Origin: Bacteroidia bacterium
GTDB lineage: Bacteria; Bacteroidota; Bacteroidia; Bacteroidales; Dysgonomonadaceae
Length of the DNA: 54,536 nucleotides
Assembly: GCA_025999435.1 (NCBI GenBank)
Contig: BNXH01000004.1
Span: 1-54,536 of the forward strand
Direction of reading: 5' to 3'
Part shown: one piece after another, positions 32,987-41,084 of the stretch
Layout: each line of letters opens with the position of its first letter
How positions within the stretch are numbered: the first letter of the stretch is position 1
Program-made: the position numbers and the translations under genes
The notes under the pieces: model-generated
The model's database searches: none
Told to the model about the DNA's origin: nothing
The model's input: the letters and a program-made list of their open reading frames with translations, nothing else

Positions 32987-33031
32987 CTTTTTATCTTTTT
33001 TATTTTGAAAAAAGAAATTAGAGGTCATTGC

Positions 33032-34081
33032 CTATTTTCCCAAGCTAAACGTAACCAGCAGCGCCTTATGGTCGGTAGGCCATATTCCTTTTCCTATCCT
33101 GAAAGAGTCTTGCGTATTATCTTTCACCCGCTGATTGCGGCAGATAGACTCGTCTGGCCCCCAGATAACAGCGTTTTTCAATTTTAGACCTTTGAATGGA
33201 GCATAATAAATCAAATCGATTCGCTCTCGTTCATCAGCCAAAGGCGTCCACGACAGTTTGTTTGTCGGCATCAGAGGATTGTCTGATGGGTAAGTTATAC
33301 CGGGATGAGTTACAGGATTTGGATATAGCGCCCGATAAGTATCTATAAATCCGTCAGCCACAATCATGGTGCTTACTGTCCAAGGAATAACGAGACCGTT
33401 ACGGTCGAACATATTTTTCGATTCCTCTGTCCAATCAAGGAGTGAAGGTTCGTTGAAATCTCCACCAATAATTACAATCCTGTTTTTCGCTCTGTCTTCT
33501 TTAGCATGCTTTAGGAAAGCCATAGCAGCATTATCCCGCTTCGATTTTACGTTATCCATCATAATAGAATCTATATCAGTCATTGGTGGACGCTTCTCCC
33601 ATGTGCAACCGCTATATCCTTTCACATCGTAGTAGGTACAATTGCGATAATCCAGATGTGCAGTATATAGAGCCACCTCCTGTCCTTTCATGTCTATCAA
33701 AGCCCGATAGATACTGCCTTGATCGTTGACGCACGGAAAGACAGTTGTTGAATCTATTATCGGATAACGCGACAATAATCCTGTATCGTAACTATAAAAT
33801 GAATAGAAAGTTTGCCCCTTTTCTTTGAGTGATTGCACGATGCGATCGCAAAAGCGAGTGTTTTTATAGTTGCGAACTTCGCTTAATGTCACAAAATCAG
33901 CTTCGGATTCTATTATCTGATCGACTATAGCATCATATCCTCCCGGAACGGTTGCGCCTTCCTGCCAAACATTAAATTGGAGGACTTTAAATGTCTCTTC
34001 TTTCGTTTTTTTTTGAGCAAAGGTTATTGATGGAATTATAAGTAGCAGTAAAAGTGTTGATAGAAATGTCGTTCTTTTCAT
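33032..34081 (-). CDS. Secreted endonuclease/exonuclease/phosphatase-family hydrolase
   Basis: A 349-residue protein with a signal peptide (cleaved after ITFA, about residue 22) and the EEP fold: VLQFNVWQEG (metal Asn), TLSEVRN (metal Glu), TAHLDYRN, the GGDFNEPS motif, RIDLIYY and the C-terminal WPTDHKALLV (catalytic Asp-His). Members cleave phosphodiester or phosphomonoester bonds; a secreted copy could act on nucleic acids, sphingomyelin-like lipids or sugar phosphates. The substrate is not evident. ATG start at 34081; it is divergent from the radical SAM gene. Confidence 0.88.
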   Translation of the reverse strand: MKRTTFLSTLLLLLIIPSITFAQKKTKEETFKVLQFNVWQEGATVPGGYDAIVDQIIESEADFVTLSEVRNYKNTRFCDRIVQSLKEKGQTFYSFYSYDTGLLSRYPIIDSTTVFPCVNDQGSIYRALIDMKGQEVALYTAHLDYRNCTYYDVKGYSGCTWEKRPPMTDIDSIMMDNVKSKRDNAAMAFLKHAKEDRAKNRIVIIGGDFNEPSLLDWTEESKNMFDRNGLVIPWTVSTMIVADGFIDTYRALYPNPVTHPGITYPSDNPLMPTNKLSWTPLADERERIDLIYYAPFKGLKLKNAVIWGPDESICRNQRVKDNTQDSFRIGKGIWPTDHKALLVTFSLGK

Positions 34082-34140
34082 GGTGTTGGTTTGATTAATA
34101 AGCTATAAAGGTAAGAATAAAAGATTTTTCCCGAAAATAT

Positions 34141-34169
34141 TTTGGAATCAAGAAATAATAATAACTTTG
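34141..34169 (+). promoter_or_regulatory. Promoter of the radical SAM gene
   Basis: TTTG (34141-34144), a 17-bp spacer and TAACTTTG (34162-34169), 22 bp before the ATG. Confidence 0.7.
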
Positions 34170-34191
34170 CAATTCAAAGTTCTTTTTATTT

Positions 34192-35598
34192 ATGAAAGTG
34201 AAACTAATCCTCCCTGCCTTAACCGAAGCCGAAAGTCCTTTTTGGCGACCAATCAAGTACTCGCTTTTCCCTCCTTTGGGGTTGGCTACTTTGGCTGCGT
34301 TTTTGTCTCCTGATGATGAAATAGACTTACAAGACCAGCATGTGGAACAATTGAATCTCGATGATGAGCCGGATATGGTACTCATACAGGTTTATATAAC
34401 AAATGCATTCCGGGCATATAAGATAGCAGATCATTACCGGGCTAAAGGGGCTTACGTCTTGTTAGGCGGGTTACATGTAACAGCTTTACCCGAAGAGGCG
34501 GCGCAACATGCCGATACGGTTTTTCTAGGTCCGGCAGAAGAAGCATTCCCCCGGTTTTTGGAAGATTATCATGCCAAAAGACCCCGGAAAGTATACCGGT
34601 CGTTTATACGTACTCTCCATAATTTGCCTCCGGCCAGACGCGACCTGATAAAGCGGAATCGTTATCTGGTACCTAATTCGTTGGTGGTAACGCGAGGTTG
34701 CCCTCACCATTGTGATTTCTGCTATAAAGACGCTTTTTACCAGGGAGGCAAGTCATTTTATACGCAACTTGTTGATGATGCTTTGGCTGAGATAGATAGG
34801 TTGCCGGGCAAACATCTGTATTTTCTGGACGATCACTTGCTTGGGAATAAACGATTCGCAGGCGAATTATTTGCAGGAATGAAGGGGATGAACCGTGTGT
34901 TTCAGGGAGCTGCAACAATAGACTCCATTCTGGACGACGACCTGATAGAAAGAGCTGAGGAGGCAGGGCTTAGAAGTGTATTTGTGGGATTTGAGACTTT
35001 CTCACCTGAAAACCTGAGACAGAGCAATAAAAAACAGAATATGGCAAAGAGCTATGCGGATGCTGTTAGACGCCTCCATTCGCTGGGTATTATGATAAAT
35101 GGAAGTTTCGTATTTGGGTTAGATCACGACGACAAAGATGTATTCAGCCGGACGGTAGACTGGGGTATCGAAAATGCGATAACAACAGCTACTTTCCATG
35201 TGCTGACACCTTATCCGGGAACGCGCCTGTACCAAAATATGGAGGCTGAGGGCCGTATATCGATCCGTAATTGGGATTTATATGACACTCGTCATGTGGT
35301 GTACAAAACCCGGGGACTGACTGCCGTAGAACTAGAACAGGGATACCATTGGGCATATAAAGAGTTTTATAGTTGGTCTAATATACTGGAGGCGTCTTTC
35401 AAGCATGATTCGGTGAAGCACCGATTGAAGCATCTCTTTTATATGGGAGGATGGAAGAAATTCGAATCTCTCTGGAATTTCATTATCAAAACAGGTGGAT
35501 TAAACGAAATGTTGCCGATGCTGGAATCCATATTGTCGAAAGTGGAATATAAAGAGAGTAGCCGAAAAATAGAAATTAGAGAGCGTGTAATTATCTAG
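34192..35598 (+). CDS. B12-binding-domain radical SAM protein
   Basis: A 468-residue class B-type radical SAM protein. An N-terminal cobalamin-binding-like Rossmann domain (about 1-135, with VLLGGLHVTALPEEA) is followed by the SAM cluster motif RGCPHHCDFC (Cys170, Cys174, Cys177) and a TIM-barrel segment with FLDDHLLGNKR, FVGFETFSPENL and NGSFVFGLDHDD. The C-terminal region matches the YgiQ/HpnJ-like DUF4070 pattern. Relatives methylate or rearrange unreactive carbons. The target is unknown. Two small membrane protein genes follow directly (2 bp gap). Confidence 0.9.
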   Translation: MKVKLILPALTEAESPFWRPIKYSLFPPLGLATLAAFLSPDDEIDLQDQHVEQLNLDDEPDMVLIQVYITNAFRAYKIADHYRAKGAYVLLGGLHVTALPEEAAQHADTVFLGPAEEAFPRFLEDYHAKRPRKVYRSFIRTLHNLPPARRDLIKRNRYLVPNSLVVTRGCPHHCDFCYKDAFYQGGKSFYTQLVDDALAEIDRLPGKHLYFLDDHLLGNKRFAGELFAGMKGMNRVFQGAATIDSILDDDLIERAEEAGLRSVFVGFETFSPENLRQSNKKQNMAKSYADAVRRLHSLGIMINGSFVFGLDHDDKDVFSRTVDWGIENAITTATFHVLTPYPGTRLYQNMEAEGRISIRNWDLYDTRHVVYKTRGLTAVELEQGYHWAYKEFYSWSNILEASFKHDSVKHRLKHLFYMGGWKKFESLWNFIIKTGGLNEMLPMLESILSKVEYKESSRKIEIRERVII

Positions 35599-35600
35599 TT

Positions 35601-36179
35601 ATGAAAAAAATATTGTCTGTTTTAATGGCAGTGATTGGTTCAGCCGGGGTAATTTATCTGATTATATCCGATTATTACGGTGGAATGTTTATCCACATGC
35701 TCTCATATGGGATCATCCTTTTGCCTTTGCTCGGTATATATTTTGTCTCTCTGGTGAGTTCTCTTATTTCAGTAATCAAAGCGGGAGTGAAAGAAAATAA
35801 GTTACATGTATTGATTCTCTCTCTTCCTATAATTCTTTTTTTAGCTTCTTGTATCTATGATACGGAATTTCTTAAATCGCCAAAGGTTTTAACTGCCGAA
35901 TTTAAAGATGACCTCTTTTATTATACGCTTATCTTTCGTGAAAACGGAGATTGCGAACATGAAATATCAGTTTTTTTAGGTTATGAGGAAGTAATTAAAG
36001 GAAAGTATTATTTCAAAGGAGACACTATTATTTTTACTAAAAAGCCTTACGATAATTACTTTATTCCCGATACTATATTGATAGACCGAGACTCGAACAA
36101 GCTTCTTCTAAAAAGGGATTCATTGGGAAATTTTAATAAAGAGTATAATTATTTTAATATTATCAAAAATGGAAAATGA
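35601..36179 (+). CDS. Membrane protein with C-terminal soluble domain, unknown
   Basis: 192 residues. Three hydrophobic segments (about 5-22, 33-58, 68-85) are followed by a soluble, beta-rich domain (about 95-190) with FKDDLFYYTLIFRENGDCEHEI. No family recognised. It starts 2 bp after the radical SAM gene and overlaps the next gene by 11 bp, so it is part of that transcript. Base composition is slightly more AT-rich than the radical SAM gene. Confidence 0.7.
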   Translation: MKKILSVLMAVIGSAGVIYLIISDYYGGMFIHMLSYGIILLPLLGIYFVSLVSSLISVIKAGVKENKLHVLILSLPIILFLASCIYDTEFLKSPKVLTAEFKDDLFYYTLIFRENGDCEHEISVFLGYEEVIKGKYYFKGDTIIFTKKPYDNYFIPDTILIDRDSNKLLLKRDSLGNFNKEYNYFNIIKNGK

Positions 36180-36573
36180 ATATTTCTTTTTAATCCTAAT
36201 TTATATCTTCATTCCGTTGATAGTCCTTCGGTACTATATAAGGCTCGTAGATAAAATGAAAGCTGAAATGGTAGAAAGCCCACCTATATTCAGCTTGTTT
36301 CTTGTGTTGATGTCGTATACAATAATTCCAATTGTCACTACTTTTCCTATCCTTTATGATTTTATGCCAGTATATGAGTTGTTAATATACTACTCCTATA
36401 TTGCAGCTCCGGTGGTCATGATCTTTGTTGCAGCAGTTAATCACGGGAAAAGATATTTTTCTCGTTTCCATTCGGGGGTGTACAAAGCATCATTGATCTA
36501 TCTCCTTGTTGCTCCTATATCAGTTGTAGTGTGGGTCTATCTGATATTAGGGTGGGATGAGTCCATATTCTAA
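36169..36573 (+). CDS. Small polytopic membrane protein, unknown
   Basis: 134 residues with four predicted membrane segments. No family recognised. Its ATG lies within the last codons of the preceding gene (11-bp overlap). Its 3' end overlaps the convergent DUF4328 gene by 27 bp, with no terminator visible between them. Confidence 0.65.
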   Translation: MENEYFFLILIYIFIPLIVLRYYIRLVDKMKAEMVESPPIFSLFLVLMSYTIIPIVTTFPILYDFMPVYELLIYYSYIAAPVVMIFVAAVNHGKRYFSRFHSGVYKASLIYLLVAPISVVVWVYLILGWDESIF

Positions 36574-37224
36574 TTCTTCGGGACGCTCTTCTATCAGTAT
36601 TTTTTCTGCATCGCTGTAATCTTTTATCACAATGATAGTGACCACACAAAGGGCGATTTGTAATATAGCGCCTATTACTAATATTAAAGGATTTGCTCCT
36701 GCTTGATCTACATCTTCAATCTTCCAAGTTAATCTGATTGAAAAAGAACTGATAATCCACAATGTCCACCACAGGTTAACGTAATTTGTTTTCAGGTTAC
36801 CTTTATATGGTTCTTCTACATTGAATGAAAGATATTTCTCCGTTTTCTGATATAATTCTTTCATTATTTTGAACGGTATATAGAGATTGACTAATGGTAT
36901 AAACCATGCTCCGGATGCCCATCCATCACCATAACTCAGGGTCGTGACTTTCTGATGCAGATTGTAATATGCCCGCCTGAACCACATAATAAAAGTAATT
37001 ATAGAAGCGATAGCAGCAAGGAGTACCAATATAGATGCATACCCGATCCCTGCGACATACAACCAAATAAGAAATTCAGGCATGTCTTCTGAAGGAATAT
37101 AACCTTCGTTAATCATAAATCCTATAAAACTCATTATCAGGATTACAGTATTCAGAAACAGTATTACCCATATCATTGCGATAGCATATCTCGCTCTTTG
37201 GTCATTCGGACGCAATTCTTCCAT
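36547..37224 (-). CDS. DUF4328 membrane protein
   Basis: A 225-residue protein with about five membrane segments. It has the DUF4328 signature in the middle: FRRAYYNL, then GWASGAWFIPLVNLYIPFKIMKELY. Function unknown. ATG start at 37224. It overlaps the convergent upstream-strand gene by 27 bp. The 105 bp between it and the M13 peptidase gene contain that gene's terminator. Confidence 0.82.
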   Translation of the reverse strand: MEELRPNDQRARYAIAMIWVILFLNTVILIMSFIGFMINEGYIPSEDMPEFLIWLYVAGIGYASILVLLAAIASIITFIMWFRRAYYNLHQKVTTLSYGDGWASGAWFIPLVNLYIPFKIMKELYQKTEKYLSFNVEEPYKGNLKTNYVNLWWTLWIISSFSIRLTWKIEDVDQAGANPLILVIGAILQIALCVVTIIVIKDYSDAEKILIEERPEELEYGLIPP

Positions 37225-37280
37225 AGATGTTTGTCTTAGATAGATAGTATTGATTAAAAGATAACATCGCTAATTTATAA

Positions 37281-37308
37281 AAAAAGATGGACAACACTGC
37301 CCATCTTC
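37281..37308 (-). terminator. Terminator after the M13 peptidase gene
   Basis: Stem AAGATGG/CCATCTT (plus-strand arms 37284-37290 and 37301-37307) with a T-run on the minus strand, 22 bp past the stop codon. Confidence 0.82.
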
Positions 37309-37329
37309 TTATAGTTGTATAACATAAAT

Positions 37330-39366
37330 CTACCAGATATCTGCTCTTTTTTCTTTCGGAATAAACAGAGCATCTTTTTCTGTGATTCCAAAGGCATCGT
37401 ACCAAGCATTAATATGCGGCAACGTTCCGTTTACACGCCATTTACCCAGCGAGTGAGGGTCCATTTTTGTGCGGCGTAGAATTTCGGCGTCGCGGATATT
37501 GCCAGCCCACACTCCACTATATGAAAGGAAGAAGCGTTGAGCAGGAGTAAAGCCATCTATCTTTGCTGCGGATTTGGCTTCTTCTGTTTTTTCAAATGCA
37601 TTGTAAGAGATTTGAAGGCCACCAAAGTCTCCGATATTTTCGCCCAAAGTAAACTCTCCATTTGCAAAAGTTCCGGGTAAAACTTCTATTTTATTGAAAT
37701 GGTTAACCAGCACCTGCGCGCGTTCTACAAATTTCTTGGAATCGTCGGCAGTCCACCAGTCCGCAAGGTTTCCGTCTTTATCGTATTTGCTGCCCTGATC
37801 GTCAAATCCGTGAGACATTTCGTGTCCGATAACTACTCCGATAGCTCCGTAATTAATGGCATCGTCACCATCCAGGTAGAAGAAAGGTGGTTGCAAGATG
37901 CCGGCAGGGAAACAAATTTCGTTTGTGGTTGGGTTATAATAGGCATTTACCATCTGAGGAGGCATGTGCCATTCCGATTTATCCACAGGTTTCCCTATTT
38001 TACCTATCATTTCGTTATAAGCAAATTCGCCGGCGCGAACAATATTCTGCCAATAGCTGTCTTTCTTTATAGCCAATGTAGTGTAATCTTTCCATTTGTC
38101 AGGATAGCCTATCTTAACAGTAAACGCATTTAGTTTCTCCTGGGCTTTGGTTTTGGTTTCGTTACTCATCCAAGCCAGGTTGTTTATGCGTTCGCCAAGC
38201 GTTACTTGCAGGTTCTTAACCAGTTTCAGCATTCTCTCTTTAGCTTCGGCAGGAAAATATTTCTCTACATACATTTGTCCGACAGCTTCGCTCAATGATC
38301 CGTCAACTGCATTTACGGCGCGTTTCCAACGTGGCTGCAACACTTTGCTTCCGCTCAGTTGTTTACCGTAAAAATCGAAATTCGTATTTACAAAGTTGTC
38401 ACTCAGATATGGAGCGGCAGCGTTGATTACACACCACGAAAGGTATGCTTTCGATTCGTCTATCGGCAATGCATGGATAAGTTGTACAGCAGCTTTTATC
38501 GGTTCTATCTGACCTACATTGATGTCTGCAAAACCTTTGGCTCCGGCAGCATCGAAAAATATTTGCCATTCAAAATCGGCAACCGATTTATTCAGATCTT
38601 CCACTTTCATTTTGTGGTAGTTCAATTCCGGTTTTCTCGTATCTTCTTTTTTAAAGTGAGCTTTGGCCAAATCCGTTTCTATTTTAAGAACAGCATCAGC
38701 AGCTTTCAATGCTTCGGCTTCGGCGTATCCTGCATTCACAAACTGTTTTACAATCAGGTTGTGATAACCTTTGCGAAGTGCCACAGATGTAGTATCCGTT
38801 GCCAGATAATAATCACGTTCGCCCAAACCTAAACCTCCCTGATTAAGTTGCACCAGATTCATAGAGCTGTTTTTATCATCAGCGCTTACGTATAGCGAAA
38901 AGAAAGGCGATTCGCCATATTTCCGTATCTCGCCCGAAAGCTTTACAACATCGGCAACAGTAGCAGCTTTGCTAATAGCTTCTAACTGAGGCTGTATAGG
39001 TTTCGCTCCATCTGCGTTCAGCTTTGTGCTGTCCATCGCTATTGCATACAGGTCGCCTATTTTTTGCTCGATAGAGCCGTCCTTGTGAGCCGTTTTTCCC
39101 AGTTCTTCAATCAGGCCTTTTACCTGTTCTTTGTTCCTTTCTGCCAGCTGGTCGAATGATCCATAACGGGAATATTCGTCCTTTATAGGATTGGCTTTAG
39201 CCCATCCTCCGGTAGCATACATGTAAAAATCGTTACCTGGAACAAATGTAGTATCCAGATTAGAGATATTGAACGTCACAACGTCTTTCACGTCCTGTGT
39301 TTTTTGTTTACAACCTACCATCAGGGTAAGTGCAGCAATTGGTAAATAATAACATACTTTCTTCAT
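37330..39366 (-). CDS. pepO: M13-family zinc metalloendopeptidase, lipoprotein
   Basis: A 678-residue neprilysin/PepO-type peptidase. The signal sequence ends in a lipobox with Cys19 (TLMVGC), so it is probably anchored in the outer or inner membrane. The zinc site HEMSHGFDDQGSKYD and the downstream ENIGDFGGLQ (third zinc ligand) are intact, as is the substrate-binding NAYYNPTTNEICFPAG. It cleaves oligopeptides, and homologues in oral Bacteroidales process host peptides. ATG start at 39366. The SGNH hydrolase gene is 11 bp upstream on the same strand. Confidence 0.95.
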   Translation of the reverse strand: MKKVCYYLPIAALTLMVGCKQKTQDVKDVVTFNISNLDTTFVPGNDFYMYATGGWAKANPIKDEYSRYGSFDQLAERNKEQVKGLIEELGKTAHKDGSIEQKIGDLYAIAMDSTKLNADGAKPIQPQLEAISKAATVADVVKLSGEIRKYGESPFFSLYVSADDKNSSMNLVQLNQGGLGLGERDYYLATDTTSVALRKGYHNLIVKQFVNAGYAEAEALKAADAVLKIETDLAKAHFKKEDTRKPELNYHKMKVEDLNKSVADFEWQIFFDAAGAKGFADINVGQIEPIKAAVQLIHALPIDESKAYLSWCVINAAAPYLSDNFVNTNFDFYGKQLSGSKVLQPRWKRAVNAVDGSLSEAVGQMYVEKYFPAEAKERMLKLVKNLQVTLGERINNLAWMSNETKTKAQEKLNAFTVKIGYPDKWKDYTTLAIKKDSYWQNIVRAGEFAYNEMIGKIGKPVDKSEWHMPPQMVNAYYNPTTNEICFPAGILQPPFFYLDGDDAINYGAIGVVIGHEMSHGFDDQGSKYDKDGNLADWWTADDSKKFVERAQVLVNHFNKIEVLPGTFANGEFTLGENIGDFGGLQISYNAFEKTEEAKSAAKIDGFTPAQRFFLSYSGVWAGNIRDAEILRRTKMDPHSLGKWRVNGTLPHINAWYDAFGITEKDALFIPKEKRADIW

Positions 39367-39377
39367 ACATATTTAGA

Positions 39378-40046
39378 TTAATATTCTACATATTTCCTTA
39401 TCTGATCTGTCCATACGGCATAACCTGCTTCGTTGAGATGCAATCCGTCGGACGTATATTTCGCATCCATTTTTCTTTTTTCGCTCAAGAAATGGGGATA
39501 TAGATTGATAAATGTTATGTTCTCGGATTTACAGAATTTTATAATTTCCTTGTTTAACTTTTCTATCTGCTTTTCTTTATTCATCATACGTTTATACTGG
39601 CATACGTCTTTGTTTATGGGTAGCAGGCTTTGCACATAAATAGCCGTACCGGGAGAACCTTCTTTTACCTGATAGATAATCGATCTGATACCGTTCAAAA
39701 TCTTGTCGTTCGATCTGCCGAGCGAGATGTCGTTTATCCCCGCCAAAATAAATAATTTTGAGGGCTTTGCTTTTATTATTTCATGCAGCCGTCCCAGCAT
39801 ACCCAACGTGTTGTCTCCCGAAATACCTCTGTTTACAGGACTCTGTTCAGGAAAATATTCGTTCCATTTTCCGCCTTGAGTCAGGCTATTACCTAAAAAT
39901 ACGATCTGTCCCTCTTTTAATGGATTTTGCTTAAAATAGGCAGAGCGTTCTGCATATGTCTGGTTTTCCAGAATATTTTCATGTATTTCCTGTCCCATAG
40001 CATATGCTGATAGAAATAACAATAAGGTTAATAGTTTAGTTCTCAT
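39378..40046 (-). CDS. Secreted SGNH/GDSL hydrolase
   Basis: A 222-residue protein with a signal peptide (cleavage near YAMG-Q, residue 18). Block I is FLGNSLTQGG (nucleophile Ser54), block II NRGISGDN (oxyanion Gly), block III LAGINDIS (oxyanion Asn) and block V SDGLHLNEAGY (Asp-His). All catalytic residues are present. The family includes acetyl-esterases and lipases; sialate or xylan deacetylation is possible but not shown. It is upstream of, and likely co-transcribed with, the M13 peptidase. Confidence 0.92.
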   Translation of the reverse strand: MRTKLLTLLLFLSAYAMGQEIHENILENQTYAERSAYFKQNPLKEGQIVFLGNSLTQGGKWNEYFPEQSPVNRGISGDNTLGMLGRLHEIIKAKPSKLFILAGINDISLGRSNDKILNGIRSIIYQVKEGSPGTAIYVQSLLPINKDVCQYKRMMNKEKQIEKLNKEIIKFCKSENITFINLYPHFLSEKRKMDAKYTSDGLHLNEAGYAVWTDQIRKYVEY

Positions 40047-40079
40047 AGTATATATAATTTCAAGGTTTCAAATTTAATA

Positions 40080-41060
40080 ATAAAAATATCCTTTTGAGTC
40101 ATGCTGACGAAAGGAAGCTAGGGCAACCGCATCAAAATTTTGAGCCCTACCGGAATAAACAGTCAACAGTCAACAGTCAACAGTCATCAGTTATCAGTTA
40201 TCAGTAAACAGTCAACAGTCAACAACTTGTACCTTGTACCTCGTATCTCGTCTACTCATAACTTTTTAACTAAAAAGTAACAAACCTCTACAGTCAATTA
40301 GCCATTAGCTGTTAGCCGATAGCTGTTAGCCGTTAGCCCCTTGCTCGCGCGGCTACCCTCTTTGTCATCCTGACCACAGGGAAGGATCCAAATCCCCGAG
40401 AGACAGGAGATGCTTCCTGTCGTCAGCATGACAAACCGGAATTTAACTAAAAAGTAACAAACCTCTACAGTCAATTAGCCATTAGCTGTTAGCCGATAGC
40501 CGTTAGCCCTTGCTCGCGCGGCTACCCTCTTTGTCATCCTGACCGCAGGAAAGGATCCAAATCCCCGAGAAATAGGAGATGCTTCCTCTCGTCAGCATGA
40601 CAAACCGGAATTTAACTAAAAAGTAACAAATTTCGACAGTCATCAGTCAACAGTTATCAGTAAGCAAGGCCTTTTCGTCATTGCGAATTTGAAAAATCGG
40701 CGAAGCCAACAGGAGTGAAGCAATCCAGAGTATTGATTATTAATGGATTGCTTCGGGCGAACCCTCGCAATGACGTGCGACAGTCAACAGTCAACAACTC
40801 GTACCTCGTATCTCGTCTACTCGTAACTTTTTAACTAAAAAGTAACAAACCTCTACAGTCAACAATTAGTTACAAGATATTGTCGCTTCGCGCCATTTTC
40901 AAATTCGCTAATTCGCTAATTTTCAAATTTAAAATCGTATCTATAGATAAAACGAACGCCGGACAATGTTTCACTCCTCTTCTTCATTTTTTTGATGGGT
41001 TGCCCTGAAAGGAAGCATCTTCCTTTTTACAAGATTTTTCACTTCGTTCAAAATGACAAA
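40080..41060. repeat. Composite repeat block 1 (about 1 kb)
   Basis: No coding potential. It contains 7-nt-period arrays of CAGTCAA, GTACCTC and GTTAGCC type units, and four copies of TTTAACTAAAAAGTAACAAA (about 40266, 40443, 40612, 40830). The first three copies start near-identical 177- and 169-bp direct repeats that hold a GTCATCCTGACC...CAGCATGAC palindrome. A 98-bp palindrome (40677-40774) is shared with 27658-27757. An inverted copy of the 15363-type repeat (40870-40930) and CAGGGCAACCCATC text (inverted, near 40990) follow. Most parts recur inverted at 53715-54415. Confidence 0.88.
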
Positions 41061-41084
41061 AAGTATAGAACATTAATTTTCAAT

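Noticed and set aside
40080..41060. Repeat block 1 as a CRISPR array
   Set aside because: Repeats are of mixed lengths and periods, units contain palindromes and 7-nt arrays instead of unique spacers, and no cas gene is present.
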